From: Ignavibacteriota bacterium
GTDB taxonomy: Bacteria; Bacteroidota; Ignavibacteria; Kapaibacteriales; UBA2268
Reading direction: 5' to 3'
Assembly (NCBI GenBank): GCA_016219595.1
Contig: JACRLY010000017.1
Location: 29,777-66,749, forward strand
Length of the DNA: 36,973 nt
The translations under genes were made by a program, and so were the position numbers. Positions 22,488-31,066 of the stretch are shown in pieces; position 1 is the stretch's first letter; each line of letters opens with the position of its first letter. Below the pieces are notes generated by a model that did not search any database, was not told the origin of the DNA, and saw only the letters and a list, made by a program, of their open reading frames with translations.

Positions 22488-24026
22488 TTACCTTTTAATT
22501 ATTTTTCTCTTGTCAACAGTAAATTTTCTTTCTGCCTGCTTTGCAAGTTTAACAAAAGGAAGTCCTATCAGAAGATAAATACCTGCAACAAGCAATCCCA
22601 ATCCCAAATGGTCGAAGTACAAACCTGATAACTGAGTATAAACCTGTGTAAGTTCCACCATAGTTATAACTGATACTAATGAGGAATCTTTCAGTAATGA
22701 AATAAAGTCATTAGTCATAGGAGGAATTACCAATCTAATTGCCTGGGGCAGGATTACATGCCTCAGTGCCTGGTTCCTGGTCATACCAAGTGATATAGCA
22801 GCTTCCATCTGCCCTCTTTGTACAGAGAACAGGCCTGCCCTGTAATTTTCTGCTTCGTATGCTCCATAGTTAAGCCCCAGACCAATGACACCTGCTATGA
22901 AAGGTGAGATTTTTATACCGATTTGAGGCAAAGCATAAAAAATAAAATAAAGCTGTATTAATAATGGAGTCCCGCGAATAAGTTCGATAAACATTACAGA
23001 TAATCCGGAAAAAGGCTGAGGGGCATATACCCTGAGTAAAACAAGAATTAATCCCGCTGTAACTGCAACCAGCATTGAAAGAATTGACAATCCGATTGTT
23101 ACGAGTGTAGCCTCACCGAGCATTGGCATAAAACCAATATATCGTTTAAAAATCTTTATAAATGTGGTTTTTTCACCTTGTGTTTCCAGGTATTCCTTGT
23201 ATTTTGTTGGAGGAACATTCGTTTCCCTGTGGTCGTTAATATAACCTGCCATCATAAAATTCCACATTTTCCAGCTATCGAGAATCTCCCGGAGTTTCCC
23301 GCTTTTCTTCAGCCTGTTTATCGATTTATTTATTTTTTCTAATAACAAGGTATCGGATTTTTTCAGGACAATTCCGTAAGTAACTTCTCCTATAGGCTGC
23401 CCTGTAAGTTTCAATGAAGGATTCCATCCTGCATAATAGATTGCAATCGGTTCATCGAGAAGAACAGCATCTAATCTGCCAAATTCAAGGTCTTTATATG
23501 AGTTTGATTCATCATCATAAGCTCGAATATCAATTCCACCCTTTGCTTCGAGAATTCTTTGGGCAAGTGAACCATCTAATGTACCAACAACTTTTCCAAC
23601 CAAATCGGACAAGGTTCCTATTCCATCCTCGTCGCGACGAACAACAATCTGCTCGTAGGTCATATAATATGGAATTGAAAAATTGACGGCTTCCATCCTG
23701 TCTTCGGTTATCTCTATACCATTGATTGCTACGTCATAGTCGTCTCTGCCGAGTCCCATGATTAATCCGTCCCACTCGTTCTGGACGTGTTGGGCTTTCC
23801 AGCCGAGGTCTTTTGCAATCTCATTAATTATATCAACTTCAAAACCAATTAACTGTTTAATATTTTTTGGATTCTGGAAAACATATGGAGCCCCGCTTGA
23901 AGCATCGGCACCGTATCTTAAAATCTTTTTACCGGGTTGTGCATACGAATATGATGATACAAATACCATCATTAAAGTAACAAACAATAATTTTAATATA
24001 TTCGTTTTAATAATACACATATTCAT
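22488..24026 (-). CDS. Fused substrate-binding protein/permease of a polar amino-acid ABC importer
   Basis: This 512-residue fusion has a signal/anchor segment at 10-29. A periplasmic solute-binding domain of the glutamine type follows (about 33-258: LRYGADASSGAPYVFQNP, GFEVDIINEIAKDLGW, WDGLIMGLGRDDYDVAINGI, DGSLAQRIL). The permease domain of the HisM/GlnP type (about 295-500) has five or so membrane spans. Its ATPase-contacting EAA loop reads EAAISLGMTRNQALRHVILP. Fusion puts the binding domain permanently beside its channel, an arrangement known in some GlnP-type systems. The ATG directly follows the stop of the ATPase gene (TAAATG), so the two are coupled. The ligand is probably glutamine or another polar amino acid, from family only. 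Confidence 0.93.
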   Translation of the reverse strand: MNMCIIKTNILKLLFVTLMMVFVSSYSYAQPGKKILRYGADASSGAPYVFQNPKNIKQLIGFEVDIINEIAKDLGWKAQHVQNEWDGLIMGLGRDDYDVAINGIEITEDRMEAVNFSIPYYMTYEQIVVRRDEDGIGTLSDLVGKVVGTLDGSLAQRILEAKGGIDIRAYDDESNSYKDLEFGRLDAVLLDEPIAIYYAGWNPSLKLTGQPIGEVTYGIVLKKSDTLLLEKINKSINRLKKSGKLREILDSWKMWNFMMAGYINDHRETNVPPTKYKEYLETQGEKTTFIKIFKRYIGFMPMLGEATLVTIGLSILSMLVAVTAGLILVLLRVYAPQPFSGLSVMFIELIRGTPLLIQLYFIFYALPQIGIKISPFIAGVIGLGLNYGAYEAENYRAGLFSVQRGQMEAAISLGMTRNQALRHVILPQAIRLVIPPMTNDFISLLKDSSLVSVITMVELTQVYTQLSGLYFDHLGLGLLVAGIYLLIGLPFVKLAKQAERKFTVDKRKIIKR

Positions 24027-24917
24027 TTAATCTCTGACAATACTTAAATACTGTTTTGTTCTAGGGTCCCTCGGATTATTGAAAATTACATCAGGATTAC
24101 CCGATTCCACAATTTTACCATCTTCCATATATATTACCATGTCCGAAGCCGTTCTGGCAAAATGCATAGCATGAGTAACTATTATTTGTGTCATACCTTC
24201 ATTATGCAAATTCCTCATAACTTGTAACACTTCTTCTACAAGCTCAGGGTCGAGTGCAGATGTAGGTTCATCGTAAAGCATTACATGAGGTGACATGGCA
24301 AGTGCCCTGGCAATTGCCACTCTTTGAGCCTGCCCGCCTGAAAGCTGATAAGGATAGCGTTTCATGAAATCTTTTAAACCCACTTTTTCGAGAAGTTGTA
24401 TCGCTCTGCGAATCGATTTTTCTTTCTCTTCTCCCTTAACAACTATAGGGGCTTTTGCAACATTCTCCAATACTGTAAGATGGGGAAAGAGATTTAAATT
24501 CTGAAATAACATTCCTACCCTCGAACGGAGAATCTGCACTTTGATATGAAAATCTTCATCTAACCCGGAATCATCATCGGTTTTTTTGAATGGGGTTTTG
24601 AAACCTTTCCTGATATTACCTGCCCGTTTTCGGAATGATTTGGAAATATCAGCATCGGATTTTGCCAGAGACAAGGTTATTCCTGCTATTCTTAAAGTTC
24701 CGGAATCGAATAGTTCTAGGCAGTTCAAACATCTGAGCAAAGTAGTTTTGCCGCATCCGGACCTGCCTATTATGGAAACCAGATGACCTTTTTTCACCTG
24801 CAGGTCTATACCCTTTAATACGTGTATTTTCGGGTAATGCTTATGTAAATCTTTAATGTTAATGATATCATCTCCACTACTGAGATAATTCATATTATCA
24901 TCGACAACAACCTTCAT
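24027..24917 (-). CDS. ATP-binding protein of polar amino-acid ABC importer
   Basis: This 296-residue GlnQ-type ATPase has Walker A GRSGCGKT (51-58), Q-loop Q139 (GMLFQNLNLFPH), signature LSGGQ (192-196), Walker B VMLYDE (212-217), the D-loop SALDP and H-loop VTHAMHF. Two unusual parts: an N-terminal extension of about 17 residues (MKVVVDDNMNYLSSGDD), and about 35 extra residues between Walker A and the Q-loop (around 84-125, with FRKRAGNIRKGFKTPFKKTD then an acidic DDDSGLDED). Ordinary GlnQ proteins have roughly 45 residues between these motifs; here there are about 80. It is the first gene of the importer operon, with its stop adjoining the permease start. Confidence 0.94.
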   Translation of the reverse strand: MKVVVDDNMNYLSSGDDIINIKDLHKHYPKIHVLKGIDLQVKKGHLVSIIGRSGCGKTTLLRCLNCLELFDSGTLRIAGITLSLAKSDADISKSFRKRAGNIRKGFKTPFKKTDDDSGLDEDFHIKVQILRSRVGMLFQNLNLFPHLTVLENVAKAPIVVKGEEKEKSIRRAIQLLEKVGLKDFMKRYPYQLSGGQAQRVAIARALAMSPHVMLYDEPTSALDPELVEEVLQVMRNLHNEGMTQIIVTHAMHFARTASDMVIYMEDGKIVESGNPDVIFNNPRDPRTKQYLSIVRD

Positions 24918-25176
24918 ATCTTATAATACAAAACCAAAAATTATTTTCAGAACTTAGCATATTAAAAAAAAATAATTAATAAAATTTTCAGGAATAATAA
25001 AAGAAATAAATTTATTGGACTGCATTCCCCTGATTATTATCATTATTATTATTTATGAACATAAGCTAATTGAATATATTTCTAAAAAAATTATTATATG
25101 TATTTATACCTTGGTTATTCATATTTTTTTTTATTTAAATATCCCTGAATGATTAATCTTTTTTAATTAAAATTTA
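24918..25176. other. AT-rich divergent intergenic region
   Basis: No gene or structured RNA is seen between the ABC ATPase start (minus) and the transglycosylase start (plus). It should hold the promoters for both directions. Several A/T runs and an ATTATTATCATTATTATTAT tract near 25040 are the only notable sequence. Confidence 0.6.
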
Positions 25177-25208
25177 TTTGTCTTTATAACATAGATATTA
25201 TATATTGT
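25177..25208 (+). promoter_or_regulatory. Candidate Bacteroidota-type promoter for the transglycosylase gene
   Basis: TTTG (25177-25180), 20 bases, then TATATTGT (25201-25208) approximates the Bacteroidota housekeeping pattern TTTG-N19-TAnnTTTG, lacking one T in the -7 box. The ATG is 21 nt further on. The same box pair occurs before the gene at 31067. Confidence 0.4.
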
Positions 25209-25229
25209 TGATTCTTTGATTTTCTAATA

Positions 25230-27404
25230 ATGATTTTAATGATATTGAATAAGAATAAATACATCATATTAAAGGCTTTATTTGCTGTTACCGCCTTTTA
25301 TTTTATTGGGGCAACTGCTCTATTATCACAGACAGTTAAACAAAATACATTTAAGAAGCCAAAAAATGAGACTGAAACTTTTTACATTTTTCCTGATGAG
25401 TACTCTGAACTCGATGAAGTTCCATTACCCTCAGCCGATGGCGATGAAAGAATAAAAAGCAATCTTGAGAAATCACGTCAGAAATATGTGCAGGCATTAG
25501 CCTTTGTTCAATCAAAAGATACGGTTAATGCAATAAAAAGTTTTGAAAATGCGATTCAATATCTGAATAATATTTCAAGTTTCCCGAATATTAAACAAAA
25601 CAGTTCATTTAACGAGCTTGCTCATTCAATTAGCGAGGATTATGAAACATTCATAAAGGACCTTGATAATCTGGATGACGAATCACAGTTATTCATAATC
25701 AGGGACAGGTTTTACCGCCAGGTGGAAAAGATTGAACCGAAAATATTCCCTAAATTTAAACAGCTCGAACTTCAAAAAGAAATAAAAAATAAAGAAGGAA
25801 AAACGATAGCCGGCGAAGTTTCCAAAAATCCTAATGTTATTAAAGAATTGACAATTCCTCTTGTAGAAAATGAATATGTGCAAAAATCACTCACTTTCTT
25901 AACTGAAAATCCCGGAAGGAAATTCTTTATCAAATGGCTTGAGAGAAGCGGCAAATGGTTTCCGATGATGAGAAGAATTGCACATGAAGAAGAGGTGCCG
26001 GAAGAACTTATTTTTCTTTCGATGATTGAAAGCGGATTGAATCCGAATGCAGTATCCAGGGCACAGGCAGTTGGTCTTTGGCAATTTATCAGATCAACCG
26101 GTGAATTGTACGGATTGAATGATACACCATCGGTTTGGATGGATGAAAGACGCGAACCGGAGAAATCCACAAGAGCCGCAATGAGGCATCTCAGGGATTT
26201 ATTCAGTGAATTCGGTGACTGGCATTTGGCATTGGCGGCATATAACTGCGGAAACGGAGGTGTGCGGAGAGCAATGAAGAAATTCGATAATGATTCGATA
26301 CCTCTTGATTTTTGGACTATTCGCGAAAAACTTCCGAGAGAAACAAGGAATTATGTGCCATTATACATTGCTGCGGCTAAAATTGCTCTCAACCCAGAAG
26401 AATATGGAATAAAAATCTCAGAAATAAAATTTGATGATGAGTACAAATACGACACATTCATTTTAAAAGAACCTGTCAGTCTTTCGGTTCTGTCAAAATG
26501 CCTTGACCAAAATTCAACTGAAGATGAGATAAAAAAAATGAATCCTGAGCTGATAAGAGCTTTCACTCCGCCCGATGTAACTGATTATGTATTGAAAATA
26601 CCAAAAGGGAAGAAAGAACTTTTTACTGCCAATTTCAATCAGTTGACACCCGAAGAGAAACAACCCTGGTTCATTCATCCGGTTGAAAAAGGTGAAACCA
26701 TATCCTCAATCAGCAGGAAATATGATATACCTAAAACGGAATTGGTTGATGCAAATAATTTGAAAGGTTATAAGGTAAAACTTCAGCCCGGAACAGAACT
26801 GAGAATCCCTGTGAAATTTTCCGATATTGCACAGAATTTCAGGAACGGCAACGGAAATTCTAACGACAATGGAAGTGATTTAGGTAAAAGTAACGGGAAC
26901 AGCCAGGATGATTCAATACAAATCATTCACACTGTTAAAAAAGGTGAAACACTTTACAGCATATCTAACAGCTACAGGGTACTCTTAGATGATTTAAAAT
27001 TATGGAATAATTTACCGCAGGACAGTAATAACATTGCAAGCGGAAGTAAATTAATAATAAATACATATAAACCGGGTAAACCGAAATTAACCTCACTCAA
27101 AGGTATCATAGCTGATTCGCAAACTTATCATTCAACAAATGAAAAAGATACATTAAAGGTAAAAAATAATAATATTAAAGAAAGCCAGATTTCTCAAAAT
27201 ACAGATTCAGAGAGTGACACACAAGGTTCAAAACCAATCAAAAAAGAAAAATCTAAATCCTCAAGAAAGCACAAAGTCCGTAATGGCGATACTTTATCTT
27301 TAATAGCAAAAAGATATGGAGTAAGTGTCAATTCATTGGTAAAAGCTAACAAGAACATCAAACCCGACAAATTGAGAATCGGTCAGGTAATAAAAATTCA
27401 TTGA
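25230..27404 (+). CDS. mltD: MltD-like lytic transglycosylase with three LysM domains
   Basis: This 724-residue envelope enzyme has an N-terminal signal segment (11-33). A helical region of about 70-230 precedes the SLT domain (about 235-390). The catalytic glutamate is E267 in FLSMIESGLNPNAVS, followed by AVGLWQFIRSTGELYGL and LALAAYNCGNGGVRRA, all standard family 1 transglycosylase motifs. These enzymes cut glycan strands to 1,6-anhydro-MurNAc ends. Three LysM peptidoglycan-binding domains follow, at about 483-527 (VEKGETISSIS), 567-611 (VKKGETLYSIS) and 681-724 (VRNGDTLSLIA). The last two are separated by a Ser/Lys/Asn-rich linker. The ATG at 25239 is an alternative start. Confidence 0.93.
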   Translation: MILMILNKNKYIILKALFAVTAFYFIGATALLSQTVKQNTFKKPKNETETFYIFPDEYSELDEVPLPSADGDERIKSNLEKSRQKYVQALAFVQSKDTVNAIKSFENAIQYLNNISSFPNIKQNSSFNELAHSISEDYETFIKDLDNLDDESQLFIIRDRFYRQVEKIEPKIFPKFKQLELQKEIKNKEGKTIAGEVSKNPNVIKELTIPLVENEYVQKSLTFLTENPGRKFFIKWLERSGKWFPMMRRIAHEEEVPEELIFLSMIESGLNPNAVSRAQAVGLWQFIRSTGELYGLNDTPSVWMDERREPEKSTRAAMRHLRDLFSEFGDWHLALAAYNCGNGGVRRAMKKFDNDSIPLDFWTIREKLPRETRNYVPLYIAAAKIALNPEEYGIKISEIKFDDEYKYDTFILKEPVSLSVLSKCLDQNSTEDEIKKMNPELIRAFTPPDVTDYVLKIPKGKKELFTANFNQLTPEEKQPWFIHPVEKGETISSISRKYDIPKTELVDANNLKGYKVKLQPGTELRIPVKFSDIAQNFRNGNGNSNDNGSDLGKSNGNSQDDSIQIIHTVKKGETLYSISNSYRVLLDDLKLWNNLPQDSNNIASGSKLIINTYKPGKPKLTSLKGIIADSQTYHSTNEKDTLKVKNNNIKESQISQNTDSESDTQGSKPIKKEKSKSSRKHKVRNGDTLSLIAKRYGVSVNSLVKANKNIKPDKLRIGQVIKIH

Positions 27405-27554
27405 ATATAATATTCCCTTTTTTTATAAATATTTATTCATAAAGAGACCTTTTATTCTTGTTTTGAATTTGTATATTAGTCTATAATAATTCGAATTAAA
27501 AGTAAAATTAAAATTGATTTAGCTGACACACATAAATTAATCAAGGAGAATTTT

Positions 27555-29480
27555 ATGAAGAGGTTGCTTGTTACTTTTTTGTTATTTGTGATTCTTTCAA
27601 ATTCAAATCTTTTTTCCCAGACTAATCCCGATAACATCGAAAAGATGTACTACCTGTGCAAGGTTTGGGGGTATCTGAAATATTTTCATTCTGAAGTGGC
27701 TAAGGGTATAATGAATTGGGATTCTGTACTTTATAAGTCAATTACCGATGTAACGGCAGCAGGTACAAAAGAAGAATTCAATGATGTACTGTTGACACTG
27801 ATTAGTAAGGCAGGTTCGATGGATATCCCTACGACGCAACCACCTGTTATAGAAGACAGCCTGAAATATAATCTGGATTTGAGTTGGTTTAACGATGATA
27901 TACTCAGTGATGAGGTCAAAGCGGAACTCGATACTGTTAAATCAAGGTTTAGGGAACAAACGAATTATTATATCAAACCTATACCCGGTGCTGGAAATCC
28001 TAATTTAACAAGTGATACCGCATTCAGGGGATTACCCCGTTATCCTTTGCTTGAAGTGCGTTTGGATGCTCTTTTCAGATACTGGAACATTATCAATTAC
28101 TTTTATCCATACAAAAATCGGATTGACCAGAACTGGGATTCAACACTCATTGAATTTATTCCAAAATTTAATGTAGCTGCAACTGAATTAGAGTACGATT
28201 TCACAGTACTCGAACTTGCAGCACATATCAACGATTCACATGCTTTCACTACAAGTTATGCACTGAACATATTTGAGGGAGATTATTATCCGCCTTTTAA
28301 TATTAAGTATGTTGAAAATGAAACAGTAGTAACACATGTGCAAGAAGGAGACACAACTATCAGAGTTGGAGATGTAATCAAAATTATGGATGGAATTGAC
28401 ATCAATGTAATCAGAGACAGTCTTAGGAAATTTACTATAGGTTCAAATGAAGCAACTGTCAACAGGAATATTAATAATTCGATAATTCAGGGGGAAAATT
28501 CATTCTTTAATATGACAGTTGAAAATACAGATGGAACAAGAAAAGTTTATTACTCCCGAAAATTATCATACATTGAATTCAATGAAATGATTGCACCTAA
28601 GGGTCCTATTTGGAAAATAATTGAAGGGACTAATATCGGTTACGTTGATTTGGGGAGGCTTGAACCTGATTCTGTCGGACCAATGTTCAATGATTTATGG
28701 AATACCAGGGAAATAATATTTGATATAAGAAATTATCCATTAGGTTCAATTTATAATATTCTTAATTATTTGACAACAACCCCTATACCATTCGTCAAGT
28801 TCACAATACCGTATATATCTTATCCCGGTTCATTTACCTGGGCGGAATTCAGTCTTGGTGGTGAAATTCCTCAGCCAGAACTTTATAAAGGAGGAATAAC
28901 AATTTTATTCAACGAAGAAACTCAGAGTCATGCGGAATTTACATGTATGGCATTTGATTTCTTTCCCCAAACTTATAAAATCGGAAGTCAGACAGCAGGC
29001 GCGGACGGGAATGTTTCAATTATTTATCTTCCCGGACTTGTCACTTCATACTTTACCGGTTTAGGTGTATATTACCCTGATGGCACTGAAACACAGAGAG
29101 TGGGCATCATACCTGATTTGGAAGTAAAACCTACGATAAATGGTATAAGGGACGGCAAAGATGAAGTACTCGAAGCTGCCATAAAGAGAATAACAGGGGT
29201 TGATGAACCAATAATTGAACAAAGTAACCTGGGGATTAGTCCGAATCCGATGGATGAATTATCAGTGGTTAGTTATAAGCTCGAAAACAAATCGAATGTA
29301 AGCCTGGTTTTGTATAATTCAATTGGATGCGGAATTGCATACCTGGTGGCAAATGAATTACAAAACGAAGGTTATCATCAGATTTCAGTTAATACCGGAA
29401 ATTTGAATTCCGGAATGTACTATTTTGTTTTGAGAACAGGAGAAAAATCGGAAATTCTGAAAACATTGTTAATTAAATAG
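27555..29480 (+). CDS. S41 family peptidase with T9SS type A sorting domain
   Basis: This 641-residue exported peptidase has a signal peptide at 1-21 (ending NLFSQ) and a helical N-terminal domain (about 25-215) that includes the ELAAHINDSHAFTT segment with H229. A PDZ-like region lies at about 240-330, with IRVGDVIKIMDG, and the S41 core at about 350-525. The core shows IGYVDLGRL, IIFDIRNYPLG and the serine/glutamate pair S458 and E461 in NEETQSHAEF, the place of the C-terminal processing peptidase nucleophile. A T9SS tail ends it (about 558-641: LGISPNPMDELSVVSY, LVLYNSIGCGI, LNSGMYYFVLRTG). The AAGGAG ribosome site lies close to the ATG. Such enzymes degrade proteins outside the cell; the exact substrate is unknown. 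Confidence 0.9.
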   Translation: MKRLLVTFLLFVILSNSNLFSQTNPDNIEKMYYLCKVWGYLKYFHSEVAKGIMNWDSVLYKSITDVTAAGTKEEFNDVLLTLISKAGSMDIPTTQPPVIEDSLKYNLDLSWFNDDILSDEVKAELDTVKSRFREQTNYYIKPIPGAGNPNLTSDTAFRGLPRYPLLEVRLDALFRYWNIINYFYPYKNRIDQNWDSTLIEFIPKFNVAATELEYDFTVLELAAHINDSHAFTTSYALNIFEGDYYPPFNIKYVENETVVTHVQEGDTTIRVGDVIKIMDGIDINVIRDSLRKFTIGSNEATVNRNINNSIIQGENSFFNMTVENTDGTRKVYYSRKLSYIEFNEMIAPKGPIWKIIEGTNIGYVDLGRLEPDSVGPMFNDLWNTREIIFDIRNYPLGSIYNILNYLTTTPIPFVKFTIPYISYPGSFTWAEFSLGGEIPQPELYKGGITILFNEETQSHAEFTCMAFDFFPQTYKIGSQTAGADGNVSIIYLPGLVTSYFTGLGVYYPDGTETQRVGIIPDLEVKPTINGIRDGKDEVLEAAIKRITGVDEPIIEQSNLGISPNPMDELSVVSYKLENKSNVSLVLYNSIGCGIAYLVANELQNEGYHQISVNTGNLNSGMYYFVLRTGEKSEILKTLLIK

Positions 29481-29554
29481 GAATTTTAAAATATTCTTAT
29501 TGATTTAATCGTTTGGGTAATTTCAATTTTATTCAAACTAATCAAGGAATATTT

Positions 29555-29941
29555 ATGGCAAATAATAACGCAGTGGGATGGTTCGAAGTTCCTGTTACCA
29601 ACATGGAAAGAGCCATGAAGTTTTACGAAACTGTGCTTAATATAAAGCTCGACAGGCACAAGATGGATGCACTCGATATGGCATGGTTTCCATGGGATGA
29701 AGCCGGCACAGGCTCGGCGGGTTCATTGTGCTATCATCCGGATTATTACAAACCCTCAACCGATGGTGTGCTGATATATTTCACTTGTCCATCAGGCGAC
29801 CTTGCAAATGAACTTTCCCGAGTCGAATCTGCCGGCGGGCAAGTATTAACTCCAAAAACAATTATAAATGAAGAGTACGGTTATTATGCTTTAATAATTG
29901 ACAGCGAAGGCAACCGGGTATCACTTCATTCGAAGTCGTAA
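29555..29941 (+). CDS. VOC family (glyoxalase-like) protein
   Basis: I choose the ATG at 29555, behind AAGGAA, rather than a TTG 14 codons upstream, giving 128 residues. The protein is a single vicinal-oxygen-chelate fold of two beta-alpha-beta-beta-beta units: VGWFEVPVTNMERAMKFYET (7-26) and DGVLIYFTCPSGDLANELSR with YALIIDSEGNRVSLHS at the end. This matches the short Bacteroidota proteins annotated as glyoxalase/bleomycin-resistance-like. Metal ligands cannot be assigned with certainty, so enzymatic activity is open. It lies 74 nt after the S41 gene on the same strand and is followed by a strong terminator. Confidence 0.9.
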   Translation: MANNNAVGWFEVPVTNMERAMKFYETVLNIKLDRHKMDALDMAWFPWDEAGTGSAGSLCYHPDYYKPSTDGVLIYFTCPSGDLANELSRVESAGGQVLTPKTIINEEYGYYALIIDSEGNRVSLHSKS

Positions 29942-29987
29942 GCTGTAAAAAGTTTATAAAGCAAAAGTAAAATTTAAGATAAATAAT

Positions 29988-30026
29988 AATCGCTCTTTGG
30001 TTTTGAACTGAGGAGCGATTTTTTTT
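29988..30026 (+). terminator. Intrinsic terminator after the VOC gene
   Basis: AATCGCTC (29988-29995) pairs with GAGCGATT (30013-30020) around a 17-nt loop, and a run of eight T follows (30019-30026). Confidence 0.88.
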
Positions 30027-30804
30027 ATTTTACCAAAATTGTCTGAACTACGATTTAACAGATTAATCTGATTTCACTGATTTTTTTGGTTATATAGAGC
30101 CAAAAAGGTGCAGATTTGTGCATTCGGAGCAGTTTTGACATCATTTTCATTTTTGAATTTTAGAATTTTAAATGAAAGATCACCCTAAATCTTTCTCCGA
30201 TGGGAGAGAAACTTTTTTTTGGTTATTTTTTATTGAATAATCCCTCTTAATCTCCCTTTAGTAAAGGGAGAAATCCCATGAAATCCGGTAACGACTGGAT
30301 TCAGCCCGACATTAATTAGCAAAGAACGTGCGGGACAAAGGACAATGAATAGTGAATAATTTCGGTGAAATTTTTTATTCACTTTATATGAACATATTCA
30401 AATACTTGCCGGACAAAGATAAGGATGTGGGAGTGATATGTCAAGAAAAGCATTTTAAAATCATTTTAAAAATATAGACGGAAGCTGGGAGTCGGGAGAC
30501 GGAAGACAGAAGTAGGAAGGCTGTAGGCTGTAGGCTGATGGGGGGAGAAGCTAATTTTAACACAAAGGACACGAAGGAAAGACACAGAGGTCACAAAGCA
30601 GGGAGGCAGAATAGCACACGGATTTGACGGATGGGATGGATTTTCGCTGATTATTTTTACACCTACCCTAAACCCTTCCTCGAGGAAGGGAAAGAAAAAT
30701 TTAAAATTTGAAATTTAAAATTTAAAATGAATTTGAAATCAGAAAATTTTTTAAAATGATAATTAGTAGGTTCACGCAAGTTGTCTGAACGGTGATTTGT
30801 GGGG
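30027..30804. repeat. Gene-free, repeat-dense region
   Basis: No coding frame is credible. Recognisable pieces are TTGTCTGAACTACGATTT (30039-30056) with a degenerate second copy at 30780-30797, and a perfect 9-bp palindrome CTCCCTTTAGTAAAGGGAG (30252-30270). TGAATAGTGAATAATTT (about 30347-30363) is shared with about 33132. Others are a GGCTGTAGGCTGTAGGCTG run (30519-30537) and CACAAAGGACACGAAGG with ACACAGAGGTCACAAAG (30560-30598). A perfect 18-bp palindrome CCCTTCCTCGAGGAAGGG (30673-30690) is followed by tandem AAATTTAAAATTT-like units (30697-30727). These look like dispersed intergenic repeats common in this phylum. Confidence 0.65.
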
Positions 30805-30900
30805 TACATTAACCTCACTCTTTAGTGTGAGGTGGTTCGAATGCAATACAAGTTCCGGGTTTGAAGTTCTACCCCCATACTGAAGCATGGGATTAATGTA
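30805..30900. repeat. 96-bp two-hairpin element with terminal inverted repeats (copy B)
   Basis: The ends TACATTAA (30805-30812) and TTAATGTA (30893-30900) are inverted. The first hairpin, CCTCAC...GTGAGG (30813-30832, loop CTTTAG), differs from copy A at a single base. The second, CCCAT-ACTGAAGC-ATGGG (30874-30891), keeps the stem position but not the sequence of copy A. The middle part is not conserved between copies. Confidence 0.75.
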
Positions 30901-30984
30901 TGCAGGGGCGCAAGTCGTGTTAAGAAGATTCTTCTCTTTGCTCAAAAATCTAGAATGAAATTTTAGCCAATCATAATTTACAAT

Positions 30985-31015
30985 TTTGTTATTCCGAAAT
31001 TATTATATATATTGT
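30985..31015 (+). promoter_or_regulatory. Candidate Bacteroidota-type promoter for the TPR gene
   Basis: TTTG (30985-30988), 19 bases, then TATATTGT (31008-31015) resembles TTTG-N19-TAnnTTTG. The coding start follows at 31067, leaving a leader of about 45 nt. Confidence 0.4.
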
Positions 31016-31066
31016 AATGCAATCTGTTAATTAAGTTTTCCTGAAAAAAATGATTCAAATTTAATT

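Noticed and set aside
27444-27453. GAGACCTTTT as a third full copy of the upstream block
   Set aside because: Only the first half matches; the TGTGTCATTAT half is missing at the expected distance.
30673-30690. Perfect palindrome as an intrinsic terminator
   Set aside because: It is followed by AAAGAAAAATTT, not a T-run on the plus strand, and no gene ends close by on either strand.
30841-30850. A tRNA T-loop signal (GGTTCGAAT) near 30834
   Set aside because: It lies in the middle of repeat copy B, and no acceptor stem or anticodon arm can be folded around it.
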